From positions 1 to 46,495 of the forward strand of contig CAJBVW010000249.1 of NCBI GenBank assembly GCA_903959175.1: DNA of 46,495 nt, read 5' to 3'. The translations under genes were made by a program, and so were the position numbers. The DNA is from an uncultured Pseudomonadota bacterium. Its GTDB lineage: Bacteria; Myxococcota_A; UBA796; SXON01. Positions 25,806-32,966 of the stretch are shown piece by piece. Numbering within the stretch: position 1 is the first letter of the stretch; each line of letters begins with the position of its first letter. The notes beneath the pieces are model-generated. The model was given only the letters and a program-made list of their open reading frames with translations, had not been told where the DNA came from and did no database searches.

Positions 25806-26066
25806 CTACAGGTCTACCTCGCACCAGTCGTCGGCGTCGATGTCCTCGGTGGCGTCGGCGTAGTCCTCCTGCGCCTGGGCGTAGGCCTGCCACTTTCCGC
25901 AGGCGCCCACCACGTTCGTGAGCAGGATCGAGTCGTAGTCGGAGTCGTCCCAGTGGAACCAGACGGCCGAGGGGGCGCCGCCGAAAGAATCCACCTCGTC
26001 GACCGTGACCGAGCCGGCGCAGCCGACGAGCGCCACGAGGGGAGGGGACTGGGCAAATCGAAGCAT
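25806..26066 (-). CDS. Small acidic lipoprotein of unknown function
   Basis: An 86-residue predicted lipoprotein. ATG 26066 is chosen: GGAGG lies four bases upstream and the N-terminus is a short hydrophobic signal ending in LVGC (Cys16). The mature part is rich in Asp, Glu, Trp and Tyr (FHWDDSDYDSILLTN, EDYADATEDIDADDWCEVDL) and has two more cysteines (in VGACGKW and DDWCEV) that may pair. No family recognised. It is directly upstream of, and coupled to, the 220-residue unknown protein, so the two may work together across the membrane. Confidence 0.6.
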   Translation of the reverse strand: MLRFAQSPPLVALVGCAGSVTVDEVDSFGGAPSAVWFHWDDSDYDSILLTNVVGACGKWQAYAQAQEDYADATEDIDADDWCEVDL

Positions 26067-26298
26067 GGGACCTCCATCCGGAGCGACGACGCAACCCCGT
26101 GCACGGGCGCCAGACCCGCCGGAGCGGCGCTTGCATGTGCCCAACACACACTCCCCAGACGGCGCGTAGGTCGGTTAATCCGCGAAAGCGTGAGAGAAGC
26201 ACCCCGTCCCAGGCATGCGGCCCGGGCCCTTCGGTTGGGCAGGACCTTCGTCGAAGCAGGATGTATTGGGCATGCAAGCCCCGATCCGGGGCGATCCG

Positions 26299-28641
26299 AT
26301 GGCTAAGGTGCGGGGCCCGACCGGCGCGGGCATGGGCTCGGGGGACGCCCTCCGGGACGTCGCACCCCGGCTCGTCGCCGCGCTGTACGCGCTCTGTCCG
26401 CGCGTGGGCCGCGCGCACAGCGCCGCGTGGCTCGATCTCTTCGAGCTCGGACAGGCCGACGCGACGCAGCGCGAGATCCTCACCTGGCGCGGCGAGTCGC
26501 TCGCGCGGATGGTGGGCGCGCCCGTCGTGGGGGAGGATGCCCAACACAACGCCATCCTCTCGGTCCAGACGGCGGTCGCCATCGTCGCGCGCGTCGTCGC
26601 GCTCCGGGTGACCGAGCCCCTCACGCTGGACGGGAGGCCGCTGTTCGCGCTCGGCGCCGGCACCGACGCCGACCTGCGCCACGCCCTCGCCGTCGCCGGC
26701 TACACCCTCGCCGGGCGCGGTGTCGTCGGGCTCCTCGAGGCGGACCCCTTCGGCTGGTACGCCGACCGCTGGATGCTCACGACGGACGCCGCGGCCTCCG
26801 CGGAGCTCGCCGCGGCCCTCCGCGCCGTGATCGCCGTGGTCGCCGCGCTGCCGCTGCCCCACGCCGCGGGCGAGGCCGACCTGTTCACCCCGCTCACCCA
26901 GGCCATCGTGCCCGGCCCCGTCCGCCACGCCCTCGGCGAGTTCTACACCCCCGGGTGGCTCGCGGACGTCGTGGTGGACGGCGCCCTGGCCCACGCCGGC
27001 TCCCCAGCGGGCTGGCGCGCGCTCGACCCCTGCTGCGGCTCCGGGGCCTTCCTCCTGGCCCTCGCCCGCCGCGTGCTCGAAGAGACCCGCGCGCTCCCCC
27101 CCGCCGAGCGCGTCCGCGCCGTGCTCGACCGCGTCGCCGGCGTGGACCTCCACCCGCTCCCCGTCCTCACCGCGCGGGTGAACCTCCTCGTGGCCCTCGC
27201 GCCGCTCCTCAAGCGGGGAGACCGCGTGACCGTCCACGTCTACCAGGGCGACGCCACGAACCCCGACGATCCGCGCCTCGCCGAGGTGGGGCGCCGCGCC
27301 GTGGTCGTCGGCAACCCGCCGTGGGTGGACTGGAAGCGCATGCCGCCCGCGCAGCGCGCGAGGCTCCGGGACACGGCCACGATCCGGGGGCTCTACTCGG
27401 GGGACGGCTACATGGGCGGCGTGAGCGTGAACGTGTGCGCGCTCATCGCGAGCGTCGCCGCGGACACCTGCCTCGCCCCCGGCGGCGCCCTGGGCTTCCT
27501 CATGCCTCGCTCCCTCGCGGTGCAGGCGAGCTACGCCGGTTTCCGGGCGCTCCGCCGCGCGGACGGCGGCCGGCGCCGGGTCGTCGCGCTGGACGACTGG
27601 GCCGGCGTCGGCCACCCCTTCGCGCCCGTGACCGAGCGCTTCCTCACCTGGTACATCGCGGACGGAGCGCCGAGCGACGTGGTGCCGACCAGCGCGTTCC
27701 GACGGCGCAGCGGGCGGGAGGGGGCACCGCTGGAGCGGCGGAGCGGGGTCGCGGGCACGATCGGCGCGGGGAACGCCTTCACCTGGGCCGCGGATCGCGC
27801 CGAGCTCGAGCGCTTCGCCGGGATCGCCGGCACCTGCGCGTACATCGGCCGCGAAGGCGTCGAGTTCTACCCGCAGGAGGTGTGGCTGTTCGAGGTGCTC
27901 GGGCCCGCCGCCGACGGACGGGTGCGCGTCCGGAACTTCCAAGGGGGGAAGTCGCGGTACCGCGTGCCGCCGCGCGAGCTGGAGCTGGAGGCCGAGTGGC
28001 TCCACCCGCTCGTGAAGGGGGTCGACCTCGGCCGCTTCGGGGTGACGCCCTCCGCGCTCGTGGTGCCCTTCCCCTACGCCCCGGGCGCGCGGTACCCCCT
28101 GCCGATGGCGGAGCTCCGCGAGCGCTCGCCGCACCTCGCCGCGTGGCTCTCCGAGCAGGCGCCGCTCCTCGAGGCCCAGACCCCCTACAACGCCCGCATC
28201 GTGGGCCGCCCCGACGCCGAGCCGCACGCGCTCGCCCGGGTGGGCCGCTACTCCTTCGCGCGGGTGTGGGTCGCGTTCCGGGACAACACGAGCTGGGGCG
28301 CCTCCGTCGTGACCACCGTCGACACGGCGTGGGGCGGCACGCGCGTGCCGCGCTTCCAGAACCACGCCGTCTCCCTCTGCGAGCGCGCGGACGGCGCGCT
28401 GATCGACGAGGACGAGGCCCACTACGTCTGCGCCGTGCTCAACGCGCCGATCGTCGCGCGCTACCTCGGGGCCTCCTCCGACGTGCGCTCGTTCAAGATC
28501 CGCCCGCCGGTGACCGTGCCGCCCTACGACCCCGCCGACCCGCGCCACCGCGCGCTCGGGGCGCTCTCGCGCCGGGGCCACGCCGGCGAGCCCGTGGACG
28601 CCGCGCTCGACGCCGCCTACCTCGCCGCCCTCACGCGGTAG
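26299..28641 (+). CDS. N6-adenine DNA methyltransferase-like protein
   Basis: A protein of about 780 residues resembling the methylase part of type IIG/Eco57I-like and BREX PglX-like enzymes. Seen in order: GEFYTP (about 213, motif X), DPCCGSGAFLL (from about 243, motif I for SAM), NPPW (about 339, catalytic motif IV), and further down a region with repeated hydrophobic/aromatic blocks that would be the target-recognition part, ending with VCAVLNAPIVARYLG as in PglX-type proteins. The N-terminal 200 residues are helical and show no PD-(D/E)xK nuclease signature by eye. No restriction or BREX genes are adjacent, so it is a solitary methylase. The start is uncertain (ATGs at 26215, 26272, 26299, 26332); codon usage becomes typical only after about 26299. 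Confidence 0.82.
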   Translation: MAKVRGPTGAGMGSGDALRDVAPRLVAALYALCPRVGRAHSAAWLDLFELGQADATQREILTWRGESLARMVGAPVVGEDAQHNAILSVQTAVAIVARVVALRVTEPLTLDGRPLFALGAGTDADLRHALAVAGYTLAGRGVVGLLEADPFGWYADRWMLTTDAAASAELAAALRAVIAVVAALPLPHAAGEADLFTPLTQAIVPGPVRHALGEFYTPGWLADVVVDGALAHAGSPAGWRALDPCCGSGAFLLALARRVLEETRALPPAERVRAVLDRVAGVDLHPLPVLTARVNLLVALAPLLKRGDRVTVHVYQGDATNPDDPRLAEVGRRAVVVGNPPWVDWKRMPPAQRARLRDTATIRGLYSGDGYMGGVSVNVCALIASVAADTCLAPGGALGFLMPRSLAVQASYAGFRALRRADGGRRRVVALDDWAGVGHPFAPVTERFLTWYIADGAPSDVVPTSAFRRRSGREGAPLERRSGVAGTIGAGNAFTWAADRAELERFAGIAGTCAYIGREGVEFYPQEVWLFEVLGPAADGRVRVRNFQGGKSRYRVPPRELELEAEWLHPLVKGVDLGRFGVTPSALVVPFPYAPGARYPLPMAELRERSPHLAAWLSEQAPLLEAQTPYNARIVGRPDAEPHALARVGRYSFARVWVAFRDNTSWGASVVTTVDTAWGGTRVPRFQNHAVSLCERADGALIDEDEAHYVCAVLNAPIVARYLGASSDVRSFKIRPPVTVPPYDPADPRHRALGALSRRGHAGEPVDAALDAAYLAALTR

Positions 28642-28701
28642 CCAGGCGGGACCGGGCGCACGATCGTTGTAGATCGCCGGGGTCGGCCCCCCGAGACCCT
28701 C

Positions 28702-28986
28702 ATGCGTACCCTCCCGCTCGTCCTCGTCCTCGCCCTCGCCCTCCTCGCCCTCCTCGCCCTGCTCGCCCTCACCGGCGGCAGCGCCACCGTGAAGGCCAGC
28801 GGCGGCACCGCGACCGTGACGACGTCGGACGGCACGGTCCAGAAGGGCGTGCGCGTCGGCGGCGACAAGGGCGTCGAGGTGAGCGACAAGGGCGTCGAGG
28901 TGAGCGACAAGGGCGTCGAGGTGAGCGGCGAGGGCTTGAGCGTCGGCGGGAAGAAGATCTTCGGGAAGAAGGAGGAGACGAAGTAG
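28702..28986 (+). CDS. Small signal-anchored protein with exact heptapeptide repeats
   Basis: A 94-residue protein of unknown function. Residues 3-24 form a long Leu/Ala hydrophobic segment, either an uncleaved anchor or a signal peptide. The rest is Gly/Thr/Val-rich (GGSATVKASGGTATVTTSDG) and contains three exact copies of DKGVEVS (55-61, 62-68, 69-75) followed by a degenerate fourth (GEGLSVG) and a Lys-rich tail. The alternating pattern suggests short beta strands stacking as a small solenoid. It sits 60 bases after the methylase and 56 before the selenoprotein candidate, same strand. The regular codon usage supports it being real. Confidence 0.6.
   Translation: MRTLPLVLVLALALLALLALLALTGGSATVKASGGTATVTTSDGTVQKGVRVGGDKGVEVSDKGVEVSDKGVEVSGEGLSVGGKKIFGKKEETK
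28864..28926 (+). repeat. Three exact 21-bp tandem repeats
   Basis: Units at 28864-28884, 28885-28905 and 28906-28926 are identical at the DNA level, each encoding Asp-Lys-Gly-Val-Glu-Val-Ser. Identity in synonymous positions points to recent expansion. Confidence 0.95.
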
Positions 28987-29042
28987 CGCGGCGTACGCAC
29001 GCCGACTTCGCGCCGCGGCCGCCCTGGGGCATACTCGGGGCC

Positions 29043-30866
29043 ATGCTGTTGCTCCTGCTCCACGCCTGCGCGGGCCCGACGAAGGGGCCCCCCGTCGTCA
29101 ACGACTCGAACACGGGCGACTCCGGCGGCACGGACACCGACGATCCCGACGACACCGACACCGACGACACCGACCCCGACGACACCGGCGCGCCCCTCGC
29201 GGACGGCGACAACCTCGTCCGCCTCGGCGCCTGGATGGAGGACGAGGAGCGCACCCTCGTCGAGACGACCGGCGTGCTCGCCCTCGACGCCACCACGGTC
29301 GCGATGTGCATGGGCGCCCAGACGCTCGCCACCTTCGACCTCACGGATCCCGCCGCGCCGGTGCGCCTCGCCACCGTCCCCCTCCCGCGCCCCGCCGGCG
29401 GCTTCCGCTGCCAGCACCTCGCCACCACGGGGGACGGCCGCCTCCTCGTCGCCCACCACGGGGACGAGACCGGGCCCTCCTGGCTCGGCCTCGCGGACGT
29501 GCGCGATCCCGCCGCCCCCATCGGCCTCGCCGCGTGGGCCGGCCCGGCGGTCGAGCGCGTGGCCGCCGCGGGAAACACCGCCTGGGTCGCGGCGCACGAG
29601 GACGGGCTCCTCCGCTTCGATCTGTCGGCCGACACCCTCGATCTCCCCGAGCCCGTGCTCGGCGTGACCGGCAACGTGTACGCCGTCGCCCACCGCGCCG
29701 GCCGCGTGGCCGTCGGCACCGTCGAGGGGAGCCTCTTCCTCGTCGACGGCGACGTTGTCACCGGCCCCCTCGCGCTGTCCGGCCCGGTGCGGGACCTCGC
29801 CTGGCTCGACGACGGCGCGCTCGTCGCCGCGTGCGGCAGCGACGGCCTCGACCGCGTCGACGTCGACACGCTCACCGTCACCGCCCACGCCGACACCACC
29901 GGCACCGCGCTCGACGTGGCCGTCCTCTCCGACGGCGCGGTGGCGGTCGCGGGCTGGAGCGCCGTCTTCGTGCACGACGGCGGGTCCCTCGCGCTCCTCG
30001 GCGCGGAGGACCCCCGCACCCGCTCCACCCCCGGCATCGCGCTCGCCGTCGAGGCCTTCGGCGACGCCCTCCTCGTCGGCGAGTGGAACGGCCTGCTCAG
30101 CTACGCCTGGGACCCCACCGTCTCCGCCCCCGAGGTGAGGATCGACGCCACCCGCTTCGACTTCGGCGCGGTCGCCGCCGGCGAAGTGGACGCCCTCACC
30201 GTCGTCCTCCGGAACGACGGCCCCAAGCCGCTCACGATCACCGGCCTCTCCGTCGCGGACACCGCGGTGACCGTCGACCGCGCCGCCTTCACCATCCCCG
30301 CCGGGGGCGCCGACTTCGCGGAGCTGACGTGGTCCTCCACCGGCGGCCCGCTCAGCACCGCCCTGACGTTCGCTACAAACGATCCGGACGAGCCGACGGT
30401 CACCGTCTCCGTCGGCGCGAACCGCGTCGGCACCGGCCTCGGGGAGATGGTCCCCGCCTTCTCGTACACCGCGCTCGACTCCGCCGACGTCTACACCTCG
30501 CAGGCCCTCGGCCAACCGGCGCTGCTCTCGTACTTCGCCACCTATTGACCCGTCTGTAGTCTGGAGTTTCCAGACCTCGAAGCCTCCTTCCACCAGACCT
30601 ACCGCGACCGCGGGCTGCTCGTGCTCGGCCTCTCCGCCGGTGGCATGGCCGACGCGGACGACCTCCGCGCCTTCGCCAGCGCGAGCGGCGTGACCTTCCC
30701 CCTGCTCGAGGACACGGCCCACACGTATGACGAGTACACGCGCGACCCGACGGCTTCCCCGTATCCCATCGACATCGTGCTCGACGCGGACGGCGTCATC
30801 GTCTACTTCTCGCGCGAGTACGATCCGGTGGGCCTGCGCGCGGCGGTGGAGAGCGTGCTGCCTTAG
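29043..30866 (+). CDS. Putative selenoprotein: thioredoxin-fold lipoprotein with in-frame TGA (Sec502)
   Basis: Read through one in-frame TGA (30546-30548), this is a 607-residue protein. Parts: a very short lipoprotein-like N-terminus (Cys9), an Asp/Thr-rich linker (about 20-50), an LVIVD/PQQ-like beta-propeller (about 55-360), an ASPM-SPD2-Hydin type Ig domain (about 365-465) and a redoxin/TlpA-like thioredoxin fold (about 485-607). The TGA falls at the first position of the active-site motif: FATY-TGA-PVC, where relatives have CxxC. Downstream the frame is unbroken and keeps the strand LLVLGLSAGG, the cis-Pro region SPYPIDIVLDADG and the C-terminal helix. A SECIS-like hairpin follows the TGA. 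If Sec is not inserted, a 501-residue protein without redox domain results. Function inferred: extracytoplasmic thiol/disulfide or peroxide chemistry. A sequencing error changing TGC to TGA is the main alternative. Confidence 0.82.
30546..30575 (+). promoter_or_regulatory. Candidate bacterial SECIS element with recoded UGA
   Basis: The UGA (30546-30548) is followed by a perfect hairpin: GTCTGGA (30559-30565), loop GTT (30566-30568), TCCAGAC (30569-30575). The first loop base is G, 18 nt after the UGA. Published bacterial SECIS rules ask for an apical loop of 3-14 nt with G in the first two positions, at about 16-37 nt from the UGA, on a stem of at least 4 bp; all are met. In E. coli fdhF the corresponding GU lies about 20 nt after the UGA. 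SelB would bind here to deliver selenocysteinyl-tRNA. Confidence 0.78.
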
Positions 30867-30867
30867 C

Positions 30868-31389
30868 GTGCTCGTCGCGTGTGGCGATCCGCTCCCGACG
30901 GACACCGCCGCCGACGCCGCCGACACCGCCGACACCGCCGCTGACACCGCCGACACCGCCGCTGACACCGCCCCGCCCGCGTGGACCGGGTCGGACCTGT
31001 CCCTCCAGGACTGCGACGCGACGCCGCGCCCCCTCGCCTCGCTCGTCGGCCCCGCCGGGCTGGTGCTCGCCGTCGGCGCCGCGTGGTGCGGGCCGTGCCA
31101 GGAGGACGCCCCGGTGATGGAGGCGTTCCGCGCGGAGCACCCCGACATCGGCGTCGCGCAGGTGCTCGTCGAGGGGAGCGACGCCCAGCCGATCACCCGC
31201 CTCGAATGTGCGGAGTGGGCCGAGTCCTTCGCGCTCGGCTATCCCGTCCTCGTGGACCCCTTGTTCCTCACCGAGCCGTTGGTGGGCACGGACGGCTTCC
31301 CGGTGCACGTCGTGTTCGCGCCGGACGGGACGGAGGTGCTGCGCGCGCCCGGGGCCTTCGACGGCGCCGCGGTCCTCGCCGCGCTCTGA
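30868..31389 (+). CDS. Thioredoxin-like (redoxin) lipoprotein with CxxC
   Basis: A protein of about 173 residues. After a short Thr/Asp/Ala repeat linker (units of ADTAADT, about 11-35) comes a thioredoxin/TlpA-like fold with an intact active site GAAWCGPC (Cys74, Cys77), DAPVMEAF helix, the cis-Pro strand TDGFPVHVVFAPDGTE and a C-terminal helix. The start is GTG 30868, one base after the TAG of the selenoprotein candidate, which suggests re-initiation. This gives Met-Leu-Val-Ala-Cys, a lipobox-like end without a proper hydrophobic stretch; an earlier ATG at 30727 would add an Arg-rich stretch overlapping the upstream gene and looks non-coding. Secretion is therefore likely but not certain. 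Probably a redox partner or paralogue of its neighbour. Confidence 0.8.
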   Translation: MLVACGDPLPTDTAADAADTADTAADTADTAADTAPPAWTGSDLSLQDCDATPRPLASLVGPAGLVLAVGAAWCGPCQEDAPVMEAFRAEHPDIGVAQVLVEGSDAQPITRLECAEWAESFALGYPVLVDPLFLTEPLVGTDGFPVHVVFAPDGTEVLRAPGAFDGAAVLAAL

Positions 31390-31881
31390 CTACTTCATCC
31401 CGGGGCCGAGGGGCCTCTTCGCCTCGTCCATCATGTTGACGAGCACGGACTCGCCCGAGGCGTCCACCCGGAGCTCCGCGAACTTGGCGGCAGCGAAGGT
31501 CTCGGCCTGCCCCTCCTCGAAGTAGTAGGCGTCGGTGCCGACGCGCACCCGGCCCTCGCGCTTGCGGTAGCGGAGCAGGACCTCGTCCGGGGCGAGGGGC
31601 TCGCCGTCGTGACGGCGCACGAACACGGCGCCGTCTCCGGGGAGGTCGCGCACGACGAGCGTGCCGTCGCGGGGCCAGCCCTCGGTGTCCTCGAGGGCGC
31701 GGTCGAGCGCGTAGTCGAGCCGCATGTAGTCGCCCTGGATGAGCGAGCGGGGGTCGACCGGGGCGAGCGCGAGCAGCACGCCGCGGCCGTCGCGCAGCGT
31801 CTGCTCCTTGTGCGCGACCGACCAACCGAACGCGACGAGGAGCACCGCGAGGTTACCGACGAGGACGAGGTTGCGGATCAC
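31390..31881 (-). CDS. GDYXXLXY domain-containing protein
   Basis: A 163-residue protein with one N-terminal membrane helix (about 2-20) and the name-giving motif of the GDYXXLXY family, here GDYMRLDY, in the extracytoplasmic part. The rest is a beta-rich domain (VVRDLPGDGAVFVRR, VLLRYRKREGRVRVGTDAYYF) ending with a strand containing ELRVDASGESVLV. The molecular role is unknown. GTG 31881 has GGAGG upstream and overlaps the stop of the DUF4401 gene by four bases. It is the third gene of a DUF2157-DUF4401-GDYXXLXY operon, an association seen in many proteobacteria, which suggests a membrane complex. Confidence 0.9.
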   Translation of the reverse strand: MIRNLVLVGNLAVLLVAFGWSVAHKEQTLRDGRGVLLALAPVDPRSLIQGDYMRLDYALDRALEDTEGWPRDGTLVVRDLPGDGAVFVRRHDGEPLAPDEVLLRYRKREGRVRVGTDAYYFEEGQAETFAAAKFAELRVDASGESVLVNMMDEAKRPLGPGMK

Positions 31882-32966
31882 GCGCCCTCCGTGAGGAAGC
31901 GACGGTGGTGGAGCCACGCGCGCACCGCCAGGAGCACAACGCCGCTCCCGACGAGCACGCCCGACTTGGTCCAGAGCGAAAGGTCGAGGTCGTAGTAGAA
32001 GTGGACGCCGAAGCCGACGAGGAACGCCGTGGAGAGGCCGATCGCCACCTTGTCCCGCGCGACGAAGCTCACGAGGAGCGCGAGCAGCGCGCCGAGCAGC
32101 CCGGGGCGGCCCTGACCGAGGGCGCCGAGCAGGACCGTGGTCACGATGGCGAGGGCGCCGGGCTCGGAGGCGAGGCCGCGGCCGTAGGCGGCGAGCACGC
32201 GCCAGTACGCGACGAGCAGCGCCACGCCGAGCACGAGCGGCGCGAGGGAGAAGCGGGGGATGGCGCTGTCGTACAGCTCCCCGAGGACGGCGGCGGCTTC
32301 TCCGCCGAGCGTCGTGAGCAGGAGCGACACGACGAGGCCGAGCCGGAGCGGGGCGCGCATCGCGGAGACGCGCGCGGGGAGGTCGGCCTCGGGGGCGAAG
32401 GTCGCCGCGAGCAGGAGCGCGCAGGTGACGGCGAGGGTGAGCTCTCCGGCCGCGATGGGGAGCGCCTGCTGGAACACGACGCCGAGCGACGAGATCCCGA
32501 CCACGGTGCTGACGAAGCGCTGGACGGGATCGGGGTGGATGAGCACGAGCGCGGTCGAGAGGACCACCCACACGAGCGCGTGGCCGCCGATGGAGAGGGC
32601 GGAGTCGACGAGGCCGCCGCCGATGAGGAGCTGGCCGGCCGCGCCGACGGAGAGGGCGAGCTGGCCGAGGAAGAGCCTGGGCGTCGCGAGCCGCACCGCG
32701 ACGCTGGTGGCGAGGAGGAACAGGCCCGCCGTCGTGACGAGGAGGCTGCCCGGTGCGTCGATGAGGAGCCCGAGGCACATGAGCACGGAGCCGAGGCCGA
32801 AACAGCCGGCGATCCAGGCGCCGATCCCGACCATGACACGCACCATCCACGGCACGGCCGGCGGGTTGCGCGTCGGGTCCCGGAGGGCGCCGGCGGCGGC
32901 CTCGGACGCGGCGGGCGTGAGGTGGCCGGCGGTGACGAGCTCGTCGAGCAGGGTGCGCCAGTTCAC
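31878..32966 (-). CDS. DUF4401 multipass membrane protein
   Basis: A 362-residue integral membrane protein with about ten hydrophobic helices, after a soluble N-terminal helix (NWRTLLDELVTAGHLTPAAS). The arrangement and its neighbours match the DUF4401 family. Near the C-terminus the motif FGVHFYYDLDLSLWTKSG is characteristic and continues into the last helix. GTG 32966 has AGGAGG five bases upstream and overlaps the DUF2157 stop (GTGA). No enzymatic motif is seen. Likely an inner-membrane partner of the DUF2157 and GDYXXLXY proteins; role unknown. Confidence 0.88.
   Translation of the reverse strand: MNWRTLLDELVTAGHLTPAASEAAAGALRDPTRNPPAVPWMVRVMVGIGAWIAGCFGLGSVLMCLGLLIDAPGSLLVTTAGLFLLATSVAVRLATPRLFLGQLALSVGAAGQLLIGGGLVDSALSIGGHALVWVVLSTALVLIHPDPVQRFVSTVVGISSLGVVFQQALPIAAGELTLAVTCALLLAATFAPEADLPARVSAMRAPLRLGLVVSLLLTTLGGEAAAVLGELYDSAIPRFSLAPLVLGVALLVAYWRVLAAYGRGLASEPGALAIVTTVLLGALGQGRPGLLGALLALLVSFVARDKVAIGLSTAFLVGFGVHFYYDLDLSLWTKSGVLVGSGVVLLAVRAWLHHRRFLTEGA

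Noticed and set aside
26279-26293. GCCCC-GATCC-GGGGC inverted repeat before the methylase as an operator
   Set aside because: Short and fully GC in its arms, common in this background, and partly within an alternative coding start.
30546-30866. Frameshift or pseudogene explanation for the interruption of the thioredoxin domain
   Set aside because: The downstream part is in exactly the same frame as the upstream part, only one codon is affected, it is TGA, and it falls on the catalytic Cys position with a hairpin behind it. A simple frameshift is excluded; a point error remains the only rival.
30727-30867. ATG 30727 as the start of the second thioredoxin-like gene
   Set aside because: It would overlap the selenoprotein gene by 140 bases and add an Arg/Ser/Thr-rich stretch with no signal-peptide character.
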